A DNA stretch of 6,251 nucleotides. Origin: Rhodospirillaceae bacterium. Its GTDB lineage: Bacteria; Pseudomonadota; Alphaproteobacteria; Thalassobaculales; Thalassobaculaceae. The notes under the pieces are model-generated. The model searched no databases. It saw nothing but the letters and a program-made list of their open reading frames with translations, and was not told the origin of the DNA. The DNA lies in contig NZVJ01000049.1 of the NCBI GenBank assembly GCA_002701455.1, positions 7,146 through 13,396 of the forward strand. The letters run 5' to 3'. The position numbers and the translations under genes were made by a program. Positions 1 through 6,251 of the stretch are shown piece after piece; positions within the stretch are counted from its first letter, which is position 1; each line of letters begins with the position of its first letter.

Positions 1-309
1 AACTCTCCGCCAGACTACATTTTGCCCTTCTGGGATGAGTACATTGATTTTCATAAAAAAAGAGATGCAAAACGCGCGCATATGAAGCTTCACCAAAGCC
101 ATTACAGCTATTTGGATCCGGACGAAGCACGTTTTATAACGCCAGAAATCATCAAAGCATTTACAATAGCTGGACAACCCGAAGAAATGGTAGAGCAAAT
201 TAAAGAGTTAGAAAGCCAAGGGTTAGACGGTATAAATTTTATAGCCCCTCTTGAGCAACAATACCGACTTATCGAAGACTTTGCATATAACGTAATATCG
301 AAAATGTAA
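1..309 (+). CDS. Luciferase-like (LLM class) flavin-dependent oxidoreductase, C-terminal part
   Basis: The reading frame is open from base 1, so the gene enters from the left and only its last 102 codons are visible, ending in TAA. The visible part matches the C-terminal end of bacterial-luciferase-like monooxygenases, TIM-barrel enzymes that use reduced FMN or F420. The clearest sign is the family's usual closing pattern: an 'AGQPEEMVEQI' segment (substrate-window Gly-x-Pro-Glu-Glu helix), then 'GLDGINF' (the last barrel strand) and a final helix. The His-rich stretch 'HMKLHQSHYSYLDPDEARF' before it resembles the insertion seen in one LLM subgroup. The catalytic N-terminal half lies outside the window, so cofactor and substrate cannot be inferred. 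A TTG at 22 is internal to the gene and is not its start. The GYD gene follows after 16 bp on the same strand, probably in the same transcript. Confidence 0.85.
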   Translation, partial: NSPPDYILPFWDEYIDFHKKRDAKRAHMKLHQSHYSYLDPDEARFITPEIIKAFTIAGQPEEMVEQIKELESQGLDGINFIAPLEQQYRLIEDFAYNVISKM

Positions 310-310
310 G

Positions 311-319
311 AAAAGGGAA
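311..319 (+). promoter_or_regulatory. Ribosome binding site deciding the GTG start of the GYD gene
   Basis: The purine tract AAAAGGGAA has its GGGA core at 315-318. That leaves a 7-base spacer to the GTG at 326 but only 3 bases to the ATG at 322. The spacing favours the GTG, which also gives the full GYD domain. Confidence 0.6.
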
Positions 320-325
320 CTATGA

Positions 326-670
326 GTGAGTATACTTGTTTTATATCTCGTAAAGTATCATAACGATCAAAAAGTTGGAATGATCAATGACGAGACACAG
401 CGCGATCGCGCCAGAGTCCATCGGCAAGCCATAACTGATTTTGGCGGAAAGCCAATAGCCCAGTATGGGTCGTATGGCGAGTACGACATGGCCTACATTT
501 ATGAAATGCCGGATGAGAAATCGCTCGCGGCAAACCTTCACCTGACCGACTCCTTAGGACTAGCGAAATACTGTAAAACTATACCGCTAATCGATCAGGA
601 TGAATTCGTTGAGTCACTAAAACTGGCAAAAGATACTAATACCGATTACCGTTCAGCCACGGCAGAATAG
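326..670 (+). CDS. GYD-domain protein
   Basis: This is a small cytoplasmic protein of 114 residues, a usual length for the GYD family (ferredoxin-like fold; no established biochemical role). The family signature is clear: paired glycines at 40-41, then 'GEYDMAYIYEMPD' at 51-63, a Gly-x-Tyr-Asp strand followed by a Pro-Asp turn. The start is a GTG. The purine-rich 'AAAAGGGAA' (311-319) lies about 7 bases upstream, and an in-frame TGA at 323-325 rules out a longer protein. The ATG at 322 is in another frame and stops after 13 codons. The gene sits 16 bp behind the luciferase-like gene and is probably cotranscribed with it. GYD proteins often occur near oxidoreductase genes, but no partner role is proven. 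The last 25 bp overlap the end of the oppositely oriented flavoprotein gene. Confidence 0.85.
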   Translation: MSILVLYLVKYHNDQKVGMINDETQRDRARVHRQAITDFGGKPIAQYGSYGEYDMAYIYEMPDEKSLAANLHLTDSLGLAKYCKTIPLIDQDEFVESLKLAKDTNTDYRSATAE

Positions 671-1920
671 ATCCTCTGCTCTTTAGTTGTGTTTACTCTT
701 TCGACGATGTATTCAGCGTCTTCTGCAACACCAAATATTATGCCAGACTTTCGCTTATACATCCAGTTCAAGCCCATAAAATAGAGCCCTGGGATAATAG
801 TCATTCCCCTATTTGTTTTCGGATATCCTGTTTCGTCAAGTACTGGGAATTTAACCCAAGAGAAGTCAAACTCGAATCCTGTTGCTACGATCACTGTTGA
901 AATATTTTCAGATGAGAGGTCCAACTGCTCGATTATTTCCAACTGAAGAGAGCCGTCTTCTGGCTCTCCGTTAAGTTCCAAACCGGTTGGCGAAGGAACG
1001 GTTTGGCCTGAATTCTCAATGAACTCATCTACGGATCTACGGAATTCCTTAGCATATTTATCCGATGCTTCTATAGCAGAATTAACATCTTTCCTAAACT
1101 TTAACACTGAACCGTCAACTGATTTTATTCGTCCTAGTAACGTCACTCCAGAAGATCGTAATTCATGGAGAGATAACGTGTAGCCGCCATTTTTTCCGGA
1201 TAAATGAGGATCGCCACTGAACCGCTTTTTTGGATCATCTAAAAAGTCAGCGCATCGATCAAGCCACCCCATTTCCAACTGCCATTTAATGCAATCGGCT
1301 CCGCGATACCGACGCGGCAGTCTACCGGTATGGCCAATCGATAAATAGGTCGAACACCCAGCATTATTTAGTTCCTCAGCAATTTGACAACCGCTTTGAC
1401 CTGAGCCAACGACAAGAACTCCTCCCTCTCTCAAACTATCAGGGTTCTTGTAATCAATTACTGTTTTCAACTCGCATTCGCAATCAAGATTACTGAACAC
1501 CTGTGGAATTTTTGGCCTCTGATAGGTCGCAGTGGCTATGATAACTTGGTTAGCAAAAAAGTTTCCCGAGTCTGTAATAATTTTAAAACCATTTCCGGTT
1601 TTAGTGAGTTCATTAACACAAATTCCCTCCACTACTGGAGCCTGGAAGCTCTTTGCCCAATTTTCTAAAATTTTTACAAACTCATTCTTGTTCATAAATC
1701 CTTCTGGATCGACTGTATCATCAAGTGCTCCAGGCAAGTTTATGGTCCAATTAGGCGTAACCAGGCAAAAAGAGTCCCAACGCTCATTTTTCCAGGCATT
1801 GGCTATGCTTCCGCGCTCTAATATGAGATGTTTAATTTCAGCCTTAGTCAGATAATAACTTGTTGCCAAACCAGCCTGGCCAGCTCCAATGACAATCACA
1901 TCGGTTTTAGTGCTTTTCAC
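646..1920 (-). CDS. FAD-dependent oxidoreductase, FMO/CzcO-like (resembles the MSMEG_0569 family)
   Basis: This 424-residue protein is predicted to be a cytoplasmic two-dinucleotide-fold flavoprotein. The FAD-binding GAGQAG lies at 12-17, right after the first beta strand, with the ribose-binding acid at E35. 'RWDSFCLVTPNW' (47-58) is typical of the group. A second Rossmann motif GSGQSG at 172-177 should bind NAD(P)H, followed by an Arg-rich 'GRLPRRYRG' (199-207). 'PHLSGKNGGYTLSLHEL' spans 238-254, and the ATG motif (346-348) and a closing 'GLYFMGLNWMY' segment (378-388) complete the fold. The sequence resembles the MSMEG_0569 family, whose members include the flavoprotein of the Nit1C nitrilase cluster, but no other Nit1C gene is visible. 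The FMO/BVMO fingerprint between the two folds is degraded (147-157), so classical monooxygenase activity is doubtful. The start is GTG. The upstream in-frame stop is the DinB gene's own TAA, and there is no good Shine-Dalgarno. Its 3' end overlaps the GYD gene by 25 bp. Confidence 0.85.
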   Translation of the reverse strand: MKSTKTDVIVIGAGQAGLATSYYLTKAEIKHLILERGSIANAWKNERWDSFCLVTPNWTINLPGALDDTVDPEGFMNKNEFVKILENWAKSFQAPVVEGICVNELTKTGNGFKIITDSGNFFANQVIIATATYQRPKIPQVFSNLDCECELKTVIDYKNPDSLREGGVLVVGSGQSGCQIAEELNNAGCSTYLSIGHTGRLPRRYRGADCIKWQLEMGWLDRCADFLDDPKKRFSGDPHLSGKNGGYTLSLHELRSSGVTLLGRIKSVDGSVLKFRKDVNSAIEASDKYAKEFRRSVDEFIENSGQTVPSPTGLELNGEPEDGSLQLEIIEQLDLSSENISTVIVATGFEFDFSWVKFPVLDETGYPKTNRGMTIIPGLYFMGLNWMYKRKSGIIFGVAEDAEYIVERVNTTKEQRIYSAVAER

Positions 1921-1926
1921 CGTAAA

Positions 1927-2421
1927 TTAAAGTCCAGAACCAAACTGCACGACATCCAATGGTGGCGGCTCTAAGCCCGCATGGCTTAACATATGATGTG
2001 TCTGGCCGCGATGGTGTATCTGGTGTTGAAATAAGTTTGTGAGGCACATTCTAAGAGGCAGACTAAAATATTCACCAGTCTCTACTGTATCAAAAGAAAG
2101 GGTGCCCTCTAATTCTTCCGGATCCAGACTATCACAAAAGGTCTTGTACCAACTATCCTGACTAAATTGCGCCTCTTGCAAACTGTTGAAATCAGTATAC
2201 AAAATTTCATCTAATCTTGTAAAACTTGTTGGTTTTTTTTCTAAACGCTCCCTGTAAATTAGGTCCGCCAACAATATGTGATTTAGTGTACCCAATATTG
2301 ATTTAAAAAAACCTTTTCTGTCTTGAGATAATTCTGATGCGGTTAATTTTCCTGCTACCGCATAAAGTCTTTTGTTAGCCCATGAATTGTATTTCGCTGC
2401 CGTAGGCAAATCTAAAAGCAT
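1927..2421 (-). CDS. DinB-family four-helix-bundle protein
   Basis: The protein has 164 residues, normal for the DinB/YfiT-like superfamily of metal-binding four-helix bundles. It has the family's opening 'YNSWANKRL' (11-19), a helix with 'LNHILLAD' (46-53) and the hallmark 'HQIHHRGQ' (133-140). The expected metal ligands are therefore H48, H133 and H137, all present. Known relatives include thiol-dependent S-transferases (mycothiol or bacillithiol) and many proteins of unknown function, so the substrate cannot be given. I see no signal peptide or membrane helix. The ATG start is preceded by 'AAGGGGGATAGC', a strong Shine-Dalgarno about 5-6 bases away. It lies 37 bp downstream of the amidase gene and ends 6 bp before the flavoprotein gene, in the same frame. 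This arrangement suggests a shared transcript and translational coupling to the flavoprotein. Confidence 0.88.
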   Translation of the reverse strand: MLLDLPTAAKYNSWANKRLYAVAGKLTASELSQDRKGFFKSILGTLNHILLADLIYRERLEKKPTSFTRLDEILYTDFNSLQEAQFSQDSWYKTFCDSLDPEELEGTLSFDTVETGEYFSLPLRMCLTNLFQHQIHHRGQTHHMLSHAGLEPPPLDVVQFGSGL

Positions 2422-2458
2422 GCTATCCCCCTTGATAAATAATTTTCATAGAATTCAG

Positions 2459-3808
2459 TTATATTTTTGCCATTTTTGGCTTAAATGTATGCCAATCTGT
2501 GACGCGCTGAAAGGCCGATCCAACCTTCAAAAGTAAAGGTTCATCCCACCAACTTGCCTCTAACTGCAGCCCCGCGGGAAGACCATCGGACGTAAACCCA
2601 CAAGGTATTGATAAGCCAGGAAGTCTTCCAAAGGCACCCGCATAGGTGTTCCGCGTGGCATCTTTAGTGGCTTCAAGTAATGATTTTTCTTCTTCCACCG
2701 GCGGAATTAACGTCGGTAATGTAGGGGATAAAATAATATCCACCTCTTCAAATACTCTTGCGAGATCTCTCTGCCATAGTTCTCTAGCGTGCAATGCATT
2801 TGAATAATCCACGTTTGTGAATGACAACCCTGTAATCATCCGTTCGTAAACTTGTTCAGAAAATTTTTCCTTATGGTTTTTCAATCGATCATGGTGAAAA
2901 GCACAAGCGTCTGAGTAAATTAAAACGGTCGCCCACGCTTGCATCTCGGAAGCACCAGGGACATCTATTTCAACTAACTTTGCTCCCAACCCCTCCAATA
3001 CTTTTGAGGCATCATGGAATAATTTTTCTATATCCGGATTTAATTTTTCTAGATAAAAGCTCCTTGGCAAACCGATTTTTGTACCTTCTATCCCATCATT
3101 AAGGCTCGGTAAAAAATTTAAGAGAGGTTTGTCAATACTCCAAGGGTCACGGTTATCATATCCAGCTATAACGGCAAAAATTCGAGCTACATCTGCAACT
3201 GACCGCGCCATGGGTCCGATAGTATCAAAACTAGCGCTGACTGGGGTACTCGCATGATTTGGGACCCTTCCATGGGTTGGCCGAAGGCCGCTTATGCCGT
3301 TAATAGACGCTGGCAACCTCACAGATCCACCGGTGTCTGATCCCAGCGCACCCGCGCACATGCCAGCCGCAACCGCCGCACCCGACCCGCCACTGGACCC
3401 CCCTGGAATTCTATCCGGATTCCAGGGGTTTCTACATGGCGGAGTAACTGTATTATTCGACCTGATTCCGAAAGCAAATTCATGCATGCTGGCTTTCCCA
3501 ATCATCACAGCACCTGCTTTGAAAAGCCGATCGACAACCGCTGCATTTTGATTCGGCACATGGTCATTGAAAAAAACCGATCCAGAGGTCGTTCGGACGC
3601 CAGCAGTCTCAATATTGTCCTTAACAGCTATAGGAATACCGTGCAGCAATCCCAACCATCGCCCTTCTTCCAAAGCTCTGTCTGCTTCATCAGCTTGCCT
3701 TAGAGCATCTTCAGCAGTAACCGTAATCATCGAGTTTATTTTGTCCTCATTTTCCGAAATAGATTCTAAACACGTTTCTACCATTTCGCGGGAACTCTTT
3801 GCAGACAT
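2459..3808 (-). CDS. Amidase-signature family hydrolase
   Basis: This 449-residue enzyme belongs to the amidase signature family, which hydrolyses C-N amide bonds with a Lys-cisSer-Ser triad. K63 in 'AVKDNI', S138 in 'GGSSGGS' (136-142) and S162 in 'DTGGS' (158-162) are all present. Their spacing of 75 and 24 residues is exactly that of GatA and FAAH. The C-terminal half keeps 'DIILSPTLP' (357-365) and 'GLPAGLQLE' (409-417). GatA, the glutamyl-tRNA amidotransferase subunit, is less likely because no gatB or gatC adjoins and the neighbours look catabolic. The family covers many substrates, including aryl and alkyl amides, biuret-like and N-acyl compounds, and the sequence alone does not choose among them. 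There is no signal peptide, so it should act in the cytoplasm. The ATG is preceded by 'AAGGGAGG' about 9 bases upstream. It follows the MFS gene by 30 bp, which suggests that the transporter brings in its substrate. Confidence 0.93.
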   Translation of the reverse strand: MSAKSSREMVETCLESISENEDKINSMITVTAEDALRQADEADRALEEGRWLGLLHGIPIAVKDNIETAGVRTTSGSVFFNDHVPNQNAAVVDRLFKAGAVMIGKASMHEFAFGIRSNNTVTPPCRNPWNPDRIPGGSSGGSGAAVAAGMCAGALGSDTGGSVRLPASINGISGLRPTHGRVPNHASTPVSASFDTIGPMARSVADVARIFAVIAGYDNRDPWSIDKPLLNFLPSLNDGIEGTKIGLPRSFYLEKLNPDIEKLFHDASKVLEGLGAKLVEIDVPGASEMQAWATVLIYSDACAFHHDRLKNHKEKFSEQVYERMITGLSFTNVDYSNALHARELWQRDLARVFEEVDIILSPTLPTLIPPVEEEKSLLEATKDATRNTYAGAFGRLPGLSIPCGFTSDGLPAGLQLEASWWDEPLLLKVGSAFQRVTDWHTFKPKMAKI

Positions 3809-3816
3809 AAGAATTA

Positions 3817-3827
3817 TCCTCCCTTCA
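3817..3827 (-). promoter_or_regulatory. Strong ribosome binding site of the amidase gene
   Basis: On the minus strand the 30-bp gap between the MFS and amidase genes carries GAAGGGAGGAT, with GGAGG about 9 bases before the ATG. It is the best Shine-Dalgarno match in the window. The gap is too short for an independent terminator and promoter, so the two genes are probably cotranscribed. Confidence 0.65.
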
Positions 3828-3838
3828 TTCTTTCAATT

Positions 3839-5131
3839 TTAATTTACTTTATCTTTTTCAGCAGATATGGGCTCTTTCAAAAATTGTGTTAGAACACCGG
3901 CAACAATTGGCAGGGATGCCAAACTTAGCAACATAATCTGGTAATCTCCAAATAAATCAAATGCTATACCAAGTGGCAATGGTCCTAAAGAGGCTCCTAC
4001 CACCCCAATCATTTGTCCGGTCCCTTGAATAGACCCGATATGTTTACGCCCAAAATATCTTGGCCACATGTAGCCAAACAGAGTGATATTGAAAGCGTTG
4101 TTTAAACCAAAGATTATAGCATAAATCAGGGCAGTCGAAAGATCACTGACGAAAGCCATAGAGACAAGTGAGCCGAATAATGTAAATAAAGCAGCCAAAA
4201 ATACCCTTGGAGTTGGAAATCGATCTAAACTACGACCCACAAAGGGTTGAGCGATAACCGCCACTAGAGCCGACAAAGGGAACATCCAAGCCGCTATAAC
4301 CGGACTTAAGCCTTGGTGTTCAAAAATTGGAACTTGAAAGAAATGCAGGGATGTTACCAGCATTGAGAGAGTACAAAGTCCTGCGGCAATAATATAAAAA
4401 GTAGATGTTCTTAGGGCTTCATTAAGAGTAAAGCCAAACTCTGCGGAATGCCTGCTAACTTCAGAAGCATCGCTCTTTAATTCCTCTTTGATGCCGTCAG
4501 GGTTAAGGTTCAGTGCCTCAGGCGCATTATGCAGTAGAAAAACAATCAGCGGCAGCATTAATAGCCAAGTCGAAACGCCCAGCCAAAACCAGGCCTGACG
4601 CCAGCCAACCTGCTCTATAAGCCATTGACAAGCCGGGGGATGTATAGCCATAGAAACAGCAAAGCCAAGTAGCATTAATCCCATCGCAAAACCCCGTTTC
4701 CGGCTGAACCAATGGGAAATAATATTTGTACAATTCAGCATCAAGGAGCCTTGGGCAAGAAAACGAAGTGCGCCAAATCCCAATGCCAACCAAATCAAAC
4801 CCGGTGCAAAACCAAAGGCTATACAAGCAAATCCTAGAAGAACAACAACAGTTCCCATGATCCGGCGAGCGCCGTGCATATCGACAAGTCGTCCAACCAA
4901 GGGGAGACCCAGCGCTGCAACTAAGGTCGCCAAACCATAAGCCGATGAAATCGCCGTAGCACTCAGCTGCAGATCTTTTGAAATAGGACTTATGAACACA
5001 CTAAAAGTATGCGATTGGCCGGGGCCGCTTACGAAGATACCTACCCCGGCGATTAAAAGAATAATCCAACCGTAGAATATGTAATTGCCTACCGATTTAG
5101 CAATTTTTTGGCGCAAGTTTTCTAAGGTCAT
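3839..5131 (-). CDS. Major facilitator superfamily transporter (monocarboxylate/oxalate-type)
   Basis: This 430-residue inner-membrane protein has twelve likely helices: about 19-36, 57-80, 90-108, 112-132, 147-166, 177-200, 243-262, 276-298, 308-327, 333-353, 370-392 and 398-418. The middle loop (201-240) is charged and cytoplasmic. The MFS loop motif 'GRLVDMHGARR' is at 80-90, and its weaker repeat 'GRSLDRF' is at 299-305 in the second half. 'FYGWIIL' at the first helix and the overall pattern resemble the monocarboxylate porter/OFA group, which move organic anions by proton symport or exchange. This assignment rests on general likeness and the substrate is unknown. The ATG has AGGAT about 8 bases upstream. 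The gene starts 108 bp after the thioesterase gene and ends 30 bp before the amidase gene, consistent with import of the amidase substrate or a related compound. Confidence 0.9.
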   Translation of the reverse strand: MTLENLRQKIAKSVGNYIFYGWIILLIAGVGIFVSGPGQSHTFSVFISPISKDLQLSATAISSAYGLATLVAALGLPLVGRLVDMHGARRIMGTVVVLLGFACIAFGFAPGLIWLALGFGALRFLAQGSLMLNCTNIISHWFSRKRGFAMGLMLLGFAVSMAIHPPACQWLIEQVGWRQAWFWLGVSTWLLMLPLIVFLLHNAPEALNLNPDGIKEELKSDASEVSRHSAEFGFTLNEALRTSTFYIIAAGLCTLSMLVTSLHFFQVPIFEHQGLSPVIAAWMFPLSALVAVIAQPFVGRSLDRFPTPRVFLAALFTLFGSLVSMAFVSDLSTALIYAIIFGLNNAFNITLFGYMWPRYFGRKHIGSIQGTGQMIGVVGASLGPLPLGIAFDLFGDYQIMLLSLASLPIVAGVLTQFLKEPISAEKDKVN

Positions 5132-5192
5132 TCGACGATCCTATATTAAAAATTCCATGAGCTATTTTACGTTTTTCGGCAACCGTGTGATT

Positions 5193-5217
5193 TCGCAGAG
5201 CCATAATTCATCTGCGA
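5193..5217. repeat. Short inverted repeat between the thioesterase and MFS genes
   Basis: TCGCAGA (5193-5199) and TCTGCGA (5211-5217) are perfect 7-base inverted arms around an 11-base spacer. It lies in the only long gap (108 bp) within the leftward gene group. No run of T follows on either strand, so it is a poor intrinsic terminator. It could be an operator, a processing hairpin or chance. Confidence 0.35.
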
Positions 5218-5239
5218 CTATTTGATGGTTAGACGTATT

Positions 5240-6124
5240 CTATCCGCCAAGATTATTTTGAATAATTTCTTTAAGATCACCCGGAATTTGGGCGGCTGTT
5301 CTTGTTTTTGGATCAAAAAATACTTCCGTGACGGACTGCGACGCGTGGGTCTCCGACGTTTCAACGTTAACCATGCGTTGGGAAAACGTTACACTTTTGT
5401 TCCCACATGCAACAACACCGCCCTCTATCTTGAAAAGATTGCCAGCCTTTATCTCTTTCTGAAAGTAGGTTGTTGTTGACGCCGTCACGGTATGCAGCCC
5501 TCGCTCTTCCATTGCTTTCCAAGTAACTTTCAATTTTGGCCATAGGTGAAACATACCATCATCAAAGAAATGAGCGTACCAACGGACGTTCATATGTTTA
5601 AACTGATCGCAGTGCCAGGGAAAACAAACTCCTGTATGTGTTTCAACCCAACGTGAGGCAGGCTTAATACTGCGCGGTAATTCGCTCTCCAACGAGACCG
5701 GGGCACCATTTTTTATTTGATTCTCGATAGATGGGCGCAACTCCTCTGGTATAGGAATTGATTTGCGGGTGGTTGGATTGAAAAAAACTTCAAGGCACTC
5801 AAATGTTGCATGCAGCTCGCCAGTCTCCTCGTTAAACATCCTTAATAAAAATGTGAACGTTTTTGTCGAGGATGCCACCATACCACCGTCTATTTTAATA
5901 AGAGATCCTGCTGGCAGCTCTTTTATGAAAGTTGTTCTGCCAATGGCCGCCACTCCATGGCCCCCATATTCCAATGCTACAGACTGTGGAAACCCAGCTC
6001 GTGCATAGGCAAAAAACTGAGCTTCGTTGAATAATACAGCATATTTTCGAACGTTCAGATGTCCAAATTGATCACAGAGCCATGGGTGAACCACACCCGT
6101 ATGAAGTTCATGCCAAACAGTCAT
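5240..6124 (-). CDS. Tandem double-hotdog acyl-CoA thioesterase
   Basis: The 294-residue protein is two hotdog-fold thioesterase domains of the 4-hydroxybenzoyl-CoA thioesterase/YbgC type joined head to tail, at about 1-136 and 158-294 with a linker near 137-157. The copies align without a gap at a constant offset of 155 residues, with about 54 identities over roughly 127 positions by eye. Each carries the active-site loop: 'CDQFGHLNVRKYA' (17-29) and 'CDQFKHMNVRWYA' (172-184), with the probable catalytic acids D18 and D173. The glycine of the first loop is lysine (K176) in the second. Such enzymes hydrolyse acyl- or aroyl-CoA to free acid and CoA in the cytoplasm; normally one domain of about 130-150 residues dimerises. 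The two domains probably pack as an internal pseudo-dimer. The ATG is the first possible start because an in-frame TAA lies 3 bases upstream of it. The Shine-Dalgarno (GGGAT, about 11 bases away) is weak. The substrate is unknown. Confidence 0.88.
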   Translation of the reverse strand: MTVWHELHTGVVHPWLCDQFGHLNVRKYAVLFNEAQFFAYARAGFPQSVALEYGGHGVAAIGRTTFIKELPAGSLIKIDGGMVASSTKTFTFLLRMFNEETGELHATFECLEVFFNPTTRKSIPIPEELRPSIENQIKNGAPVSLESELPRSIKPASRWVETHTGVCFPWHCDQFKHMNVRWYAHFFDDGMFHLWPKLKVTWKAMEERGLHTVTASTTTYFQKEIKAGNLFKIEGGVVACGNKSVTFSQRMVNVETSETHASQSVTEVFFDPKTRTAAQIPGDLKEIIQNNLGG

Positions 6125-6160
6125 TATTTAATTGCATCCCAATGAGTAAAAGCGTCAAAA

Positions 6161-6188
6161 GATATAGGAAAAAAAGATAGCCGAACAA
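6161..6188 (-). promoter_or_regulatory. Possible sigma-70-type promoter of the leftward gene group
   Basis: On the minus strand TTGTTC (6188-6183) and TATATC (6166-6161) are separated by 16 bases, about 36 bases before the thioesterase ATG. Both boxes are imperfect and the whole 6125-6251 region is AT-rich, so chance matches are likely. I see no gene or other structure in that 127-bp stretch. It is the natural place for the promoter of the leftward genes. Confidence 0.25.
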
Positions 6189-6251
6189 TACCTAGTTCTG
6201 TTAAAAATGTTAGTTAAATTCATTAAATATCAAGCACATATTTAAAGATAG

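Noticed and set aside
322..363. ATG at 322 as the start of the GYD gene
   Set aside because: Its frame ends in TAA after 13 codons and has too short a spacer to the purine tract. The GTG at 326 gives the full GYD domain.
2459..3808. Calling the amidase GatA
   Set aside because: The triad fits any amidase-signature enzyme, no gatB or gatC is next to it, and the neighbours are catabolic.
3294..3842. Open frames on the plus strand opposite the start of the amidase gene
   Set aside because: Several overlapping frames lie opposite a well-supported gene and show no recognisable domain or good ribosome site. They are shadows of its GC-richer Gly/Ser/Ala segment.
4527..4826. A 99-codon minus-strand frame inside the MFS gene
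   Set aside because: It is an alternative frame of membrane-helix codons, with no start signal and no family likeness.
5193..5217. Inverted repeat as an intrinsic terminator after the thioesterase gene
   Set aside because: No T-run follows the stem on the minus strand and the loop is long.
5222..5479. An 85-codon plus-strand frame opposite the end of the thioesterase gene
   Set aside because: It has no domain signal and lies almost wholly antisense to a clear hotdog domain.
6130..6158. TTGACG on the minus strand (6158-6153) as a -35 box
   Set aside because: At a 17-base spacing the -10 position reads GCAATT, a poor match that sits only a few bases before the start codon.

Overview
This window comes from the chromosome of a bacterium with moderate, slightly AT-rich base composition, Shine-Dalgarno-led genes and tight gene packing. 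The protein set (luciferase-like monooxygenase, GYD protein, FMO-like flavoprotein, amidase-signature hydrolase, major facilitator importer, hotdog thioesterases) looks like the accessory catabolic genome of an environmental, perhaps marine, proteobacterium. An alphaproteobacterium is my best guess, but nothing here (no rRNA or marker gene) fixes the taxonomy. I see no mobile element, CRISPR array, tRNA or rRNA.

Layout. Two genes run rightward at the left edge: the 3' end of a luciferase-like flavin/F420-dependent oxidoreductase (1-309) and a small GYD-domain protein (326-670). Five genes then run leftward through the rest of the window. In order of transcription these are a protein with two tandem hotdog thioesterase domains (6124-5240), a 12-helix MFS transporter (5131-3839), an amidase-signature hydrolase (3808-2459), a DinB-fold protein (2421-1927) and an FAD-dependent FMO/CzcO-like oxidoreductase (1920-646). 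The two groups converge, and their last genes overlap tail to tail by 25 bp. The gaps inside the leftward group are 108, 30, 37 and 6 bp, so at least MFS-amidase-DinB-FMO is probably one transcript, and the thioesterase gene may lead it. The AT-rich 127 bp at the right edge probably holds the promoter of this group.

How the genes may work together (inference). The combination suggests uptake and breakdown of a small organic acid or amide: the MFS protein imports it, the amidase cleaves an amide bond, the flavoproteins oxidise the product, and the thioesterase releases acids from CoA thioesters. No gene identifies the compound. Nothing in the window clearly amounts to a new type of system. The points most worth a second look are the duplicated thioesterase with a diverged second active-site loop, the flavoprotein whose FMO fingerprint is degraded, and the in-frame stop junction between the DinB and flavoprotein genes.
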